A stretch of 64,000 bases of DNA from Coprococcus sp. (GTDB lineage Bacteria; Bacillota; Clostridia; Lachnospirales; Lachnospiraceae). The stretch lies in assembly GCA_017935345.1 (NCBI GenBank), contig JAGBHU010000044.1, forward strand, positions 310,001 through 374,000. Direction: 5' to 3'. A model generated the notes under the pieces. That model was not told the DNA's origin and ran no database searches. It saw nothing but the letters and a program-made list of their open reading frames with translations. The position numbers were made by a program, and so were the translations under genes. Positions 42,166-52,423 of the stretch are shown in pieces. The first letter of the stretch is position 1. Every line of letters starts with the position of its first letter.

Positions 42166-44793
42166 TTACTTGTTTGCAATAGCAGCCTGTGCAGCAGCAA
42201 GTCTTGCGATTGGTACACGGAATGGTGAACATGATACATAATCAAGACCAATCTTGTGGCAGAACTCAACTGATGAAGGATCTCCACCATGCTCTCCACA
42301 AATACCAATGTGAAGCTTTGGATTAACCGGCTTACCAAGCTTGATAGCTGTCTCCATAAGCTTACCAACACCTGTCTGGTCAAGCTTTGCAAATGGATCG
42401 TTCTCGAAAATCTTTGTGTCATAGTAAGCATCAAGGAACTTACCAGCATCATCTCTTGAGAAACCGAATGTCATCTGTGTAAGGTCGTTTGTACCGAAGC
42501 AGAAGAAGTCAGCCTCAGCAGCAATCTCATCTGCTGTAAGAGCAGCTCTTGGAATCTCAATCATTGTACCAACTTCGTACTCAAGATCGATACCAGCAGC
42601 AGCGATTTCAGCATCAGCAGTCTCTACTACAACCTTCTTAACAAACTTAAGCTCTTTGATTTCACATACAAGCGGAATCATGATTTCAGGCTTAACTGCC
42701 CAATCCGGATGAGCCTTCTTTACATTGATAGCTGCACGGATAACAGCCTTTGTCTGCATCTTAGCAATCTCAGGATATGTTACAGCAAGACGACATCCTC
42801 TGTGACCCATCATTGGGTTGAACTCATGGAGTCCATCGATGATTGTCTTAATTTCTTCTACTGTCTTGCCCTGTGCATCTGCAAGCTTCTTAATATCAGC
42901 TTCCTCTGTAGGAACAAACTCATGAAGAGGTGGGTCAAGGAATCTGATTGTAACCGGATTACCCTCAAGTGCCTCGTAAAGTGCCTCAAAGTCTCCCTGC
43001 TGATATGGAAGAATCTTCTCAAGTGCAGCTTCTCTCTCTTCAACTGTATCAGAACAAATCATCTCACGGAATGCAGCAATTCTGTCTTCCTCGAAGAACA
43101 TATGCTCTGTACGGCAAAGACCGATACCTTCAGCACCAAGCTCACGAGCCTTCTTAGCATCAGCCGGTGTATCAGCATTTGTTCTAACCTTAAGTGTTCT
43201 GTATTTATCTGCCCAAGCCATAACTCTGCCGAAGGTACCTGCGATTGTTGCATCAACAGTCTTGATAATTCCTTCGTAGATGTTACCTGTTGAACCGTCG
43301 ATTGAAATATAATCTCCTTCAACGAATGTCTTGCCTGCAAGTGTAAACTTCTTGTTAGCCTCGTCCATAGCGATATCTCCACAACCTGATACACAGCATG
43401 TACCCATACCACGTGCAACAACTGCTGCATGAGATGTCATACCACCACGAACTGTAAGGATACCCTGAGCAGCCTTCATACCTGTGATATCTTCTGGAGA
43501 TGTCTCAAGTCTTACAAGAACAACCTTCTCTCCTCTGTCAGCCCATACAACTGCATCCTCAGCAGAGAATACAACCTTACCACATGCAGCACCCGGTGAA
43601 GCACCAAGACCTTTTCCAAGTGGTGTAGCAGCCTTAAGCTCTGCTGCATCGAACTGTGGATGAAGAAGTGTATCAAGGTTTCTAGGGTCGATCATAGCTA
43701 CTGCTTCTTCTTCTGTTCTCATGCCCTCATCAACAAGGTCACATGCGATCTGAAGAGCTGCCTGAGCTGTTCTCTTACCATTTCTTGTCTGAAGCATATA
43801 AAGCTTACCATGCTCTACAGTAAACTCCATATCCTGCATGTCTCTATAGTGATTCTCAAGTGTCTTACATACTTCATTGAACTGGGCAAATGCCTCTGGG
43901 AACTTCTGCTCCATCTCTGAAATGTGCATTGGTGTACGAACACCAGCAACTACGTCCTCGCCCTGTGCATTTGTAAGGAACTCACCAAATAAGCCCTTAG
44001 CACCTGTAGCAGGATCTCTTGTGAAAGCAACACCGGTACCACAGTCATCACCCATGTTACCGAATGCCATTGACTGTACGTTAACTGCTGTTCCCCATGA
44101 ATATGGGATATCGTTATCTCTTCTGTATACGTTAGCTCTAGGGTTGTCCCATGAACGGAATACGGCTTTAACAGCACCCATAAGCTGTTCCTTAGGATCT
44201 GAAGGGAAATCCTCTCCGATCTTAGCCTTATATTCAGCCTTGAACTGTCCTGCAAGCTCTTTTAAGTCTTCTGCTGTAAGCTCTACGTCAAATGTTACAC
44301 CCTTCTTAGCCTTCATTTCGTCGATAAGCTCTTCAAAATACTTCTTACCAACTTCCATTACTACATCTGAATACATCTGAATAAATCTTCTGTAGCAGTC
44401 CCAAGCCCAACGTGGGTTACCTGACATATTTGCAATTACTTCAACAACTTCCTCATTCAAACCAAGGTTAAGAATGGTATCCATCATACCAGGCATTGAT
44501 GCTCTTGCACCTGAACGAACTGATACAAGAAGCGGATTCTCCTTGTCTCCGAACTTCTTACCTGTAATCTCCTCCATCTTAACAATATACTCATTAATTT
44601 CAGCCATAATCTCTGGATTAATCTCACGGCCGTCCTCATAATACTGTGTACAAGCCTCTGTTGAAATTGTGAATCCCTGAGGAACCGGAAGACCGATGTT
44701 GGTCATCTCTGCAAGGTTGGCACCCTTACCACCGAGAAGCTCTCTCATGTTAGCATTACCTTCTGAGAAAAGGTAACAATACTTCTTTGCCAT
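42166..44793 (-). CDS. ppdK: Pyruvate, phosphate dikinase
   Basis: 875 aa, normal length. Interconverts pyruvate, ATP and phosphate with PEP, AMP and PPi (EC 2.7.9.1), typical of PPi-based glycolysis in anaerobes. N-terminal ATP-grasp: FSEGNANMRELLGGKGANLAEM, then SVRSGARASMPGMMDTILNLG. The phosphohistidine is in GGMTSHAAVVARGMG (about 440-455). The C-terminal PEP/pyruvate barrel includes GIGLCRTEHMFF, GHRGCRLAVTYPEI, CFGTNDLTQMTFGFSRDD, and closes with GICGEHGGDP. AGGAGG lies 9 nt before the ATG. Codon use is highly biased (GCT/AAG/CTT-rich), as expected for a strongly expressed gene. Transcribed alone, with its own terminator. Confidence 0.97.
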   Translation of the reverse strand: MAKKYCYLFSEGNANMRELLGGKGANLAEMTNIGLPVPQGFTISTEACTQYYEDGREINPEIMAEINEYIVKMEEITGKKFGDKENPLLVSVRSGARASMPGMMDTILNLGLNEEVVEVIANMSGNPRWAWDCYRRFIQMYSDVVMEVGKKYFEELIDEMKAKKGVTFDVELTAEDLKELAGQFKAEYKAKIGEDFPSDPKEQLMGAVKAVFRSWDNPRANVYRRDNDIPYSWGTAVNVQSMAFGNMGDDCGTGVAFTRDPATGAKGLFGEFLTNAQGEDVVAGVRTPMHISEMEQKFPEAFAQFNEVCKTLENHYRDMQDMEFTVEHGKLYMLQTRNGKRTAQAALQIACDLVDEGMRTEEEAVAMIDPRNLDTLLHPQFDAAELKAATPLGKGLGASPGAACGKVVFSAEDAVVWADRGEKVVLVRLETSPEDITGMKAAQGILTVRGGMTSHAAVVARGMGTCCVSGCGDIAMDEANKKFTLAGKTFVEGDYISIDGSTGNIYEGIIKTVDATIAGTFGRVMAWADKYRTLKVRTNADTPADAKKARELGAEGIGLCRTEHMFFEEDRIAAFREMICSDTVEEREAALEKILPYQQGDFEALYEALEGNPVTIRFLDPPLHEFVPTEEADIKKLADAQGKTVEEIKTIIDGLHEFNPMMGHRGCRLAVTYPEIAKMQTKAVIRAAINVKKAHPDWAVKPEIMIPLVCEIKELKFVKKVVVETADAEIAAAGIDLEYEVGTMIEIPRAALTADEIAAEADFFCFGTNDLTQMTFGFSRDDAGKFLDAYYDTKIFENDPFAKLDQTGVGKLMETAIKLGKPVNPKLHIGICGEHGGDPSSVEFCHKIGLDYVSCSPFRVPIARLAAAQAAIANK

Positions 44794-45054
44794 TCGTCTA
44801 TACCTCCTAAGTAATAAAGTAATATTTTTGCAGGTGAAAATACCAAATTTTCACACTACGCTGTGTCAATTATATCATAGACGCCTATATTATTAAACTA
44901 TTTTTTTGATAAAAATTAATATTTTTTGAACTGTTTTTTGTCCAAATGATAAGTCGATTTTTTTAGACAAAAAACGGTCAAAATATAGTATGAAAACTTA
45001 AAAAATCAAAAACAGACATAGACCATATCTCGGTTTATGTCTGTTTTCTGGATA
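44794..45054. other. Promoter region of ppdK
   Basis: Strongly AT-rich. On the minus strand TATAAT (about 44874-44879) stands 80-85 bp before the ppdK start, with a weak -35 (TTTAAT) 17 bp upstream. Upstream of it GTTTTTTGTC and GACAAAAAAC form a 10-bp inverted repeat about 26 nt apart (44933-44978) that could be an operator or DNA bend. The terminator of the ectB-like gene is at the right end. Confidence 0.4.
45009..45047 (-). terminator. Terminator of the ectB-like gene
   Basis: AAAACAGACATA pairs with TATGTCTGTTTT over 12 bp with a 15-nt loop, with T-rich flank on the minus strand. It begins 8 bp after the stop codon. Confidence 0.88.
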
Positions 45055-46290
45055 TTATGCTTCAATCGATTTTTTAATGATTTCTAAGCCCTTTATCAGC
45101 AGCTCGTCAGGTATGGTAAGTGCAGGCATCAGCTTAACAACATTGTTGTCACGTCCTGCTCTTTCAATAACCAGTCCGTTTTCAAAACATCTGTCTGCAA
45201 TAGCAAGTGCGGTTTTTCCATCGGCAACCTCAATACCCCAGATCAGACCAATACCTCTTACCTTAGCAGTATCACTTGCTATCTTATTCTCAAGATAATC
45301 CTTAACAATGGCTTCCTTACGCTGAACCTCTGCCTCAATATGGTTATCCAGCATATACTCAAGTCCTGCCTTGGCTGCTACCATGGACAGCTGGTTTCCA
45401 CGGAAGGTTCCGTTATGCTCACCCGGTGTCCAGATATCATACTCAGGCTTAAATAATGTAAGTGCAAATGGCATACCGTATCCGCCTATTGACTTGGACA
45501 GAATGAACATATCAGGCTCAATACCCGCTCTCTCAAATGAGAAGAATGTACCTGTTCTTGCACATCCAACCTGAATATCATCTACTACCATAATGATATC
45601 ATTCTTTGTACAAAATTCTCTGAGTGCTTTCAGATATTCGTTTGATAATACCTGCACACCGCCTTCTGCCTGTACCGTTTCCACAAACAGAGCAGCCGGC
45701 TTCTCAACAGCAGAATGGTCATCATCAAGAAGTGTCTGCATATATTTTATCGTATCAAGCTCAGGAAACATATAAGGTGCAGGAATATGGTATACATCTG
45801 TAAGTGAAACACCCGCACCGCCGCGGCTTCCCGCATCACTTGTAAGTGCAAGTGAGCCAAGTGTCATACCATGAAAACATCCCATGAATGCCCATACCAT
45901 ATTTCTCTTCTTGACCTTACGTGCCAGCTTAAGTGCTGCCTCTACTGCATTTGTTCCTGTAGGTCCCGGAAACATAATCTTATAATCAAGATTTCTTGCC
46001 TTTAAAACCTTCTCCTGAAAGTAATCAAGGAATTCTTCCTTCGGAACCGTCATCATATCAAGTGAGTGAATAATCCCGTCACTCATAAGGTAATCTACCA
46101 GCTTTTGCTTTATATAGTCATTGTTATGACCATAGTTTACTGCTCCTGCTCCATTGAAAAAGTCAATATACTCCTTACCGTTTATATCTGTAAGGATAGA
46201 ACCCTTTGCCTTTGTGAAAATCTCCGGAAAACTTCTACAGTAAGACCTGACCTCTGATTCATAAGCCGTAAATATCTCTTTGCCCTGCAT
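45055..46290 (-). CDS. ectB: Diaminobutyrate--2-oxoglutarate aminotransferase (EctB-type)
   Basis: 411 aa class III PLP aminotransferase. The opening FTAYESEVRSYCRSFPEIF followed by DINGKEYIDFFNGAGAVNYGHN is a recognised EctB feature; MFPGPTGTNAVEAALKLARK, VDDIQVGCARTGTFFSFE, and the PLP lysine in LSKSIGGYGMP are seen, then GTFRGNQLSMVAA. It makes L-2,4-diaminobutyrate from aspartate semialdehyde and glutamate. Neither ectA nor ectC, nor a diaminobutyrate decarboxylase, is next to it, so ectoine synthesis is not implied. Monocistronic: own terminator downstream, 61 bp from glyS upstream. It could follow glyS in the same transcript. Confidence 0.88.
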   Translation of the reverse strand: MQGKEIFTAYESEVRSYCRSFPEIFTKAKGSILTDINGKEYIDFFNGAGAVNYGHNNDYIKQKLVDYLMSDGIIHSLDMMTVPKEEFLDYFQEKVLKARNLDYKIMFPGPTGTNAVEAALKLARKVKKRNMVWAFMGCFHGMTLGSLALTSDAGSRGGAGVSLTDVYHIPAPYMFPELDTIKYMQTLLDDDHSAVEKPAALFVETVQAEGGVQVLSNEYLKALREFCTKNDIIMVVDDIQVGCARTGTFFSFERAGIEPDMFILSKSIGGYGMPFALTLFKPEYDIWTPGEHNGTFRGNQLSMVAAKAGLEYMLDNHIEAEVQRKEAIVKDYLENKIASDTAKVRGIGLIWGIEVADGKTALAIADRCFENGLVIERAGRDNNVVKLMPALTIPDELLIKGLEIIKKSIEA

Positions 46291-46351
46291 TTTATCTGCC
46301 TCCTGTTAATAATAACAAATGTTATTTATTTAGTATTCGTTACTTTCTGTT

Positions 46352-47749
46352 CTAATATTCAAACTTCTTCTCGAAGTAAGCCTTAAGGTCTTCTATTTTG
46401 ATTCTTTCCTGCTCCATGGTATCTCTGTCACGAACCGTAACAGCACCGTCCTCCTCCGAGTCGAAATCATAGGTTACACAGAATGGCGTACCTATCTCAT
46501 CCTGTCTTCTATACCGCTTTCCGATATTACCTCTGTCATCATATTCACAATTATAATATTTTGACAGCTCTGCATAGATTTTCTCTGCACCATCAGCCAA
46601 TTTCTTGCTAAGTGGAAGCACACCGATTTTCACAGGTGCTAATGCAGGATGGAAATGAAGTACCGTACGAACATCCGGCTTCTCTTCCGTTCCGATATTC
46701 TCTTCATCATATGCCGCACAAAGGAAGGCAAGCGTCACACGGTCAGCACCAAGTGAAGGCTCTATAACATATGGTATATATTTTTCCTTCTTTTCATCAT
46801 CAAAATATTCCATCGGCTCACCAGATGTATTCTGATGCTGCGTAAGGTCATAATCCGTTCTGTCGGCAATTCCCCACAGCTCACCCCATCCAAACGGGAA
46901 TAAGAATTCAATATCGGTTGTTCCCTTTGAATAAAAGCACAGCTCTTCCGGTGAATGGTCACGGGCTCTCATTTCTTCGTCTTTAATGCCAAGCTCCTTG
47001 AGCCAGTTGATACAGAAGCTTCTCCAATACTCAAACCACTCAAGGTCTGTTCCCGGCTCACAGAAGAACTCAAGCTCCATCTGCTCAAACTCTCTCGTTC
47101 TGAAAGTAAAGTTACCCGGTGTAATCTCATTTCTGAACGATTTACCGATCTGTCCAATACCAAAAGGAATCTTCTTTCTGGAGGTTCTCTGAACATTCTT
47201 AAAGTTTACAAATATACCCTGTGCCGTCTCAGGTCTTAAATAAACGGTATTCTTTGCATCCTCCGTTACACCCTGGAAGGTCTTGAACATCAGATTGAAC
47301 TGTCTGATACCTGTAAAGTTATGCTTACCGCAGCTTGGGCAGCAAATATTATTTTCTTCCACATACTGCTCCATCTGTTCATTTGTCCAGCCGTCTATGG
47401 AACCCTCTATAGCAATTCCTTTCTCAGCCATATAATCTTCTATTAACTTATCTGCACGGAATCTTTCATGACATTCCTTACAATCCATAAGCGGGTCTGC
47501 AAATCCTCCCAAATGACCTGATGCAACCCATGTCTGCGGATTCATAAGTATAGCGCAGTCAACACCTACATTATATGGGTTCTCTTGAATAAACTTCTTC
47601 CACCATGCCTTTTTCACATTATTCTTAAGTTCAACACCAAGATTTCCATAGTCCCAGGTATTTGCAAGTCCGCCGTATATCTCTGAACCCGGATAAACAA
47701 ATCCTCTGTTTTTAGCAAGTGCAACTATTTTGTCCAATGTCTTTTCCAT
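46352..47749 (-). CDS. glyS: Glycyl-tRNA synthetase, dimeric class II type
   Basis: 465 aa, homodimeric eukaryote/archaeal-like GlyRS, common in Lachnospiraceae and bacilli. Opening [21 protein letters not shown]; class II motif 2 [21 protein letters not shown] and motif 3 [10 protein letters not shown]; zinc-binding pairs CKECHERF and [10 protein letters not shown]. The C-terminal anticodon domain starts near 365 ([18 protein letters not shown]). No T-box leader is seen in the 77 bp upstream, so charging control is not evident here. Last gene of the cdd - protease - era - recO - glyS run. Confidence 0.96.
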   Translation of the reverse strand: MEKTLDKIVALAKNRGFVYPGSEIYGGLANTWDYGNLGVELKNNVKKAWWKKFIQENPYNVGVDCAILMNPQTWVASGHLGGFADPLMDCKECHERFRADKLIEDYMAEKGIAIEGSIDGWTNEQMEQYVEENNICCPSCGKHNFTGIRQFNLMFKTFQGVTEDAKNTVYLRPETAQGIFVNFKNVQRTSRKKIPFGIGQIGKSFRNEITPGNFTFRTREFEQMELEFFCEPGTDLEWFEYWRSFCINWLKELGIKDEEMRARDHSPEELCFYSKGTTDIEFLFPFGWGELWGIADRTDYDLTQHQNTSGEPMEYFDDEKKEKYIPYVIEPSLGADRVTLAFLCAAYDEENIGTEEKPDVRTVLHFHPALAPVKIGVLPLSKKLADGAEKIYAELSKYYNCEYDDRGNIGKRYRRQDEIGTPFCVTYDFDSEEDGAVTVRDRDTMEQERIKIEDLKAYFEKKFEY

Positions 47750-47826
47750 ATTTGTCCTCCAATATCTTGTAATATATTCCTATTCTATTACTATTCGACT
47801 TATTGTATATCCATTCATTGTATTTT

Positions 47827-48570
47827 TCAAGTCAGAGAATTAATTATTTGCAGAGAATTAAACTTTTTATCAATATAGATATCTGCAAATTCCCTGTAAA
47901 TATCTGTCAATTCCCGTATGATCCCATCTGAAACCTTAAAATTATATAAGTTTCCCAAATGGGCACCGTTGATATATTGCAATGTATATAATGCCTGCTC
48001 TGATATATGTACAGGATGTACACCTTTATCCACACAATTCTTGCACAAGACGCCGCCTGACCGTGCGTCAAATACATTTGACAGCTTATCATTTCCGCAT
48101 ATAGGACATCCGAAGCTTTGTATGCCCTGTCCGAACACATCCATTATTTTAATCTCATAGACAAGCCTTACAAGCGGTACAGGCACAAGTCCCTTCTTCA
48201 ACGCATTCAAACTCACAAATAACAGATTCAGATAATCCGTTGCTCTGTCTCCTTCATGGGTAAAATATGCCATCATCTCACAAAAGTATGAGCCATAGCA
48301 ATATTTGTCCATATCAAAGGTCAGTTCATGGAAGTATTCCTTTACATTGACACTTTTTAGTGTGTATGCATTTCTTCCTTCATATAGAGTAAATTCCCCC
48401 ATGACAAAAATCTGGCACTTTGAAATAAGCTGATTTGTCGTTTTTCTTACGCCCTTCGCAAACGCTGTTATCTTGCCACGTTCTTTTGTCAGAATGACAA
48501 GTCTTCTGTCATACTCACCTACAAGACCTGTCGCTAAAACTATTCCATTTAAAACAACTTCATCTCTCAT
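47827..48570 (-). CDS. recO: DNA repair protein RecO
   Basis: 247 aa. N-terminal OB fold (LNGIVLATGLVGEYDRRLVIL and KITAFAKGVRKTTNQL), helical middle part and a zinc finger (CPICGN and CKNC) near residues 155-185. Mediates RecA loading onto SSB-covered DNA together with RecR/RecF. It starts 13 bp after era, a classical neighbour pair in Firmicutes. Confidence 0.95.
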   Translation of the reverse strand: MRDEVVLNGIVLATGLVGEYDRRLVILTKERGKITAFAKGVRKTTNQLISKCQIFVMGEFTLYEGRNAYTLKSVNVKEYFHELTFDMDKYCYGSYFCEMMAYFTHEGDRATDYLNLLFVSLNALKKGLVPVPLVRLVYEIKIMDVFGQGIQSFGCPICGNDKLSNVFDARSGGVLCKNCVDKGVHPVHISEQALYTLQYINGAHLGNLYNFKVSDGIIRELTDIYREFADIYIDKKFNSLQIINSLT

Positions 48571-48583
48571 AGCTCCACCTGAA

Positions 48584-49486
48584 TTATGTGTCCATATGAT
48601 ATCCGTAATTCTTTAATAATGTATCCGTATCACGCCAGTCCTTCTTGACCTTTACCCACAGCTTCAAATTAACCTGTATGTCCAGCAGCCTTTCTATTCC
48701 GTATCGGGAATGGGTACCTATCTTTTTCAGCATAGCACCCTGCTTTCCAATGATGATCCCCTTATGCGAGCCTCTCTCACAGATTATCGTCGCATCGATA
48801 TCCATTATTTTTCCGTTTGGTCTTTCTTTCATGGAATCTATCACTACGGCAATTCCATGCGGTATTTCCTTATCAAGCTGGCGAAGAGCCTGCTCCCTTA
48901 TCAGCTCAGAAACAATCTGTCTCTCCGGCTGGTCTGTTATGGTATCCTCATCATAAAACTGTGGTCCATAAGGAAGATACTGATACAACGTCTTAATTAA
49001 TTCCTCCTTGTTGCTGCCCTTCAGTGCCGACACAGGTACAATCTCAGCAGAATCCAGTACCTCCCGATATGTGGATATTGCCTTTACCACGTCTTCTTTT
49101 TCTACTGCATCAATTTTATTGATTACGATAATAATTGGTGTTTTTACACGCTTTAGCTGTTCTATAATATAACGCTCTCCTGCACCTATAAATGTAGTTG
49201 CTTCCACAATCCACATAACGACATCCACTTCGTTTAAAGTACCCTCTGCCACTTTCAGCATATATTCGCCCAGCTTATTTTTCGCTCTGTTGATACCCGG
49301 TGTATCAAGAAAAACAATTTGTCCCTCATCACTTGTATATACTGTCTGTATTCTATTTCTCGTTGTCTGTGCCTTACTGCTTGTTATGGCAATTTTCTGT
49401 CCAATCAGACTGTTCATCAGTGTTGATTTACCGACATTGGGTCTTCCTATAATTGCCACAAAGCCAGATTTATAATGATCCCTCAT
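48584..49486 (-). CDS. era: GTPase Era
   Basis: 300 aa. G1 GRPNVGKST, G2 region SSKAQTTRNRI, G3 DTPG, G4 NKID, and a C-terminal KH domain with IIGKQGAMLKKIG. Binds the 3' end of 16S rRNA and assists 30S assembly. GAGGT precedes the ATG by 5 nt. Lies between the M16C protease gene and recO, with gaps of 13 bp on each side. Confidence 0.97.
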   Translation of the reverse strand: MRDHYKSGFVAIIGRPNVGKSTLMNSLIGQKIAITSSKAQTTRNRIQTVYTSDEGQIVFLDTPGINRAKNKLGEYMLKVAEGTLNEVDVVMWIVEATTFIGAGERYIIEQLKRVKTPIIIVINKIDAVEKEDVVKAISTYREVLDSAEIVPVSALKGSNKEELIKTLYQYLPYGPQFYDEDTITDQPERQIVSELIREQALRQLDKEIPHGIAVVIDSMKERPNGKIMDIDATIICERGSHKGIIIGKQGAMLKKIGTHSRYGIERLLDIQVNLKLWVKVKKDWRDTDTLLKNYGYHMDT

Positions 49487-49499
49487 GTATTACCTCGTT

Positions 49500-52409
49500 C
49501 TAAAATATGCTCAATATATTCTCGAAGTTTTCTCTGTTTTCTTCTATTTTGTCCTCACCGCCTATGGCACATATAATTCCGCTGTCTGTCACCGACTTAA
49601 TAATCGGTGCAAGACTTCTTATTTTTTCAGGATTTGTAGCAAGTATCTGGTCACGCTCCTGCTGAATCATCTCATCCGTAACACCTGCCATATAACACAG
49701 GAAACAATAGCTTCCTTCTGCCGACGGTGTCATAGGTGCATCCAGCTTCGCAATTGCTCCTATCAAATATTTTGTCATATCCCTTTCATCCGGATTAAAT
49801 GTCTCCACATATTGATATGCATTTTTATATACCTCATAAGTCTCCATCAGATTCGGGTCTCTGTATGATGTCATATAGCTTATTCCTGAACGGGCAAATG
49901 TACACATAGCACCGTATGCGCCGCCCTTAACACGTACATTTTCCCAGAGATATCCGTATGAGAATATCACCTGTAAAACATTCAGTGCCGCATCATATTC
50001 ATAACCTGCTTTCACAAAGTCTCCTGCTATAGCCACATATTGAACCTGACTTGTCGTTTTAAAGCCCTCATTTTTAACCGACAGCTCATAGTCCGCATCC
50101 CCACGGCAGGTCTTATGATTTGAAAGAATATCTACAAAGCCGTCTATATCCTTCTCTATTTTTTTCAGGCTGTCAAAATCCCCTGTATAGGATATGGTAA
50201 GTCTGCTCTTTTCCAGTATGAAATCCAACACAGCACTCAGCTTTTTGGCAAGCTCTTCTGCCTTTTCATCAAATGCTGCATCTATATCCAGAAGAAACTC
50301 ATAATAACCTACACCCTCTGACATATCCTTAAACACAAGTGACTTGTCAATATATGACATTGCTCTGTTTGCAGTGGATATATGTCCTGAAGCTGCCAGC
50401 TCCGATTTCATTCCTGCCTTTTCTTCTGAAATTATTTCTTTCAGTCTCTTTCTGTCACCTGTCTTTGAGAATTTGAGAATTTCCTCCACCAGCTCTATTG
50501 CTTTCCCCAGCTTGTCATACATAGCCTTTGTCCTTACAGAGAAATATGTCATAATGCTCTTATCCACATTATTAAAAGCTCCTGTAGAAAATGCAATTCC
50601 GCCTGTATGGAAATTAATTTCATTTGAAAGCTCTCCATAGCTGTGCTTTTCCGTATCAACATATTTGAAAATAGCTGTCAGCAAAGATGCATATGGAATA
50701 AGCTTTTCTTCAAGGTCATTTATCTTAAAGAAAAATTCCAGATAACCGATTCCATTTGTAAATATATCATGGTGCACGGCAGGTACCCCTGCCATCTCTA
50801 TTCTCCTGTTCTTAAGCAGCTTTGCTTTCTTATCGATATCAGAGATATTCAGCAGTGGAACCTTCTCCATATCCTCTGCAGGAGACGGCTCCTCCTGATA
50901 TTTTTTCAGCGTCTTTGTATCAGCCACAAGCTGACAAAGCTCCTCATGATTTAAAGTTGCCTTGTATGCAGCCAGCTTTTCCTTTTCTGCCTGCTCCTCT
51001 TCCTTATCAAGTCCCTTTTTCGGCTTCATTACAATGATTGCTCCAAAGCTGTTCTCTAACAGTCTGTTCCTGATAAGCTCCTCAAAATAATCGGTCTTAA
51101 GCTCCTCCTTAAGCTCCGTATATATATCATTCATCTTGAAATACGACAGTGCTTCTCCGTCATAAAGCCAGCTTTTAAATGCATCAAGCCCTAACATAAG
51201 ACCTTTCGGGTATCTGCCGAAATTTGCCTCCTTATGTTTGAACTCGAAGTTATTAATAGCCGCTTCTACAGACCTTTTATCCAGCTTCTCCAAAGCCTGT
51301 TTCAAAGTATCTTCTATTGTCTTTACAAACAAATCCTTATCTGACTCATTTTCATTTTTTGCGATAACGGAAAATGAGGTCTGCTGTATTCCGCCATCAA
51401 ATGATGAAAATACATCCTCACCGATACCTGCATCGATAATTGCTTTTTTCAGTGGTGCTCCCGGTGCATCCATAAGGGCATATTCAAGTATTGCCATAGC
51501 TGTAGCCTGCTTTTTGTCAAGACTGCTTCCTATAACCTTGCTGTATGCCAGATATGTGTTATTCTCTTCAGTTTCATTTTCAGATATGGAATAATATGTT
51601 TCTATCTGTTTCATGTTGTCAAATGGAGTCTGCATGGCAATACGAGAATCTACTTCTTTATATGCAAAATGTGACAGATATTCCCTATCTATATATTCCA
51701 GCTTATCCGCCATATCACAGTCCCCATACAGATATATATAGCTGTTGGACGGATGATAATAGGTCTGATGAAACGCTTGAAAACGCTCCTGTGTCAATGT
51801 CGGTATTGCCTTGGGATCTCCTCCTGACTCCTTGCCATATGGTGTATCAGGAAGCAGTGACATCTCTATAACCCTGTATAACTGTTGCTCCGCTGATGAA
51901 AATACACCTTTCATCTCATTATATACAACGCCGTTATATTTTAACTCACCATCCACCGAATCAAGCTCATAGTGCCATCCCTCCTGCCGCATAATCTCAG
52001 GATGGATATATATGTTGGGATAAAATACGGCATCCAGATATACCTGCATCAGATTTTCAAAATCCTGATTATTACAGCTTGCTATAGGATATACGGTTTT
52101 GTCCGAATAGGTCATGGCATTTAAGAAAGTATTTAGAGAACCTTTCGCCAGTTCAACAAACGGGTCTTTCACCGGATATTTCTTTGAACCACAAAGCACA
52201 GAATGTTCAAGAATGTGCGGGATTCCGGAATCATCATTCGGAGGTGTCCGAAAACCTATTGTAAATACCTTGTTGGCATCGTCATTTTCAATGATAAGCA
52301 CACGGGCTTTTGTTTTCAAATGCTCCAATACATAACCCTTACCGTTTACCTCCGGTATATCCTCAGAGGTAATTATCCTGTAATTTTGAAGCTCCTCTAA
52401 TCTACTCAC
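49500..52409 (-). CDS. M16C family zinc metallopeptidase (presequence-protease/insulinase type)
   Basis: 969 aa, cytosolic. The inverted zinc motif HILEH (about residues 62-66, in GIPHILEHSVLCGSKKYP) with the downstream Glu (EMKGVFSSAEQQ region) defines active M16; the four-domain layout of PreP/falcilysin-like M16C is intact: two peptidase halves joined by a helical hairpin around residue 480-560. These enzymes degrade short peptides in a closed chamber. It starts with GTG 52409, 9 nt after AAAGGAG; there is no ATG nearby. Part of the cdd-era-recO run seen in many Clostridia. Confidence 0.92.
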   Translation of the reverse strand: MSRLEELQNYRIITSEDIPEVNGKGYVLEHLKTKARVLIIENDDANKVFTIGFRTPPNDDSGIPHILEHSVLCGSKKYPVKDPFVELAKGSLNTFLNAMTYSDKTVYPIASCNNQDFENLMQVYLDAVFYPNIYIHPEIMRQEGWHYELDSVDGELKYNGVVYNEMKGVFSSAEQQLYRVIEMSLLPDTPYGKESGGDPKAIPTLTQERFQAFHQTYYHPSNSYIYLYGDCDMADKLEYIDREYLSHFAYKEVDSRIAMQTPFDNMKQIETYYSISENETEENNTYLAYSKVIGSSLDKKQATAMAILEYALMDAPGAPLKKAIIDAGIGEDVFSSFDGGIQQTSFSVIAKNENESDKDLFVKTIEDTLKQALEKLDKRSVEAAINNFEFKHKEANFGRYPKGLMLGLDAFKSWLYDGEALSYFKMNDIYTELKEELKTDYFEELIRNRLLENSFGAIIVMKPKKGLDKEEEQAEKEKLAAYKATLNHEELCQLVADTKTLKKYQEEPSPAEDMEKVPLLNISDIDKKAKLLKNRRIEMAGVPAVHHDIFTNGIGYLEFFFKINDLEEKLIPYASLLTAIFKYVDTEKHSYGELSNEINFHTGGIAFSTGAFNNVDKSIMTYFSVRTKAMYDKLGKAIELVEEILKFSKTGDRKRLKEIISEEKAGMKSELAASGHISTANRAMSYIDKSLVFKDMSEGVGYYEFLLDIDAAFDEKAEELAKKLSAVLDFILEKSRLTISYTGDFDSLKKIEKDIDGFVDILSNHKTCRGDADYELSVKNEGFKTTSQVQYVAIAGDFVKAGYEYDAALNVLQVIFSYGYLWENVRVKGGAYGAMCTFARSGISYMTSYRDPNLMETYEVYKNAYQYVETFNPDERDMTKYLIGAIAKLDAPMTPSAEGSYCFLCYMAGVTDEMIQQERDQILATNPEKIRSLAPIIKSVTDSGIICAIGGEDKIEENRENFENILSIF

Positions 52410-52423
52410 TTTTTCTATCTCCT

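Noticed and set aside
44933..44978. Rex operator before ppdK
   Set aside because: The GTTTTTTGTC/GACAAAAAAC pair does not match TTGTTAA-N4-TTAACAA; kept only as a possible bend or unknown site.
46290..46351. T-box leader for the aminoacyl-tRNA synthetase genes
   Set aside because: Gaps before glyS and glnS are short and lack the conserved T-box sequence (TGGNACCGCG-like) and terminator.
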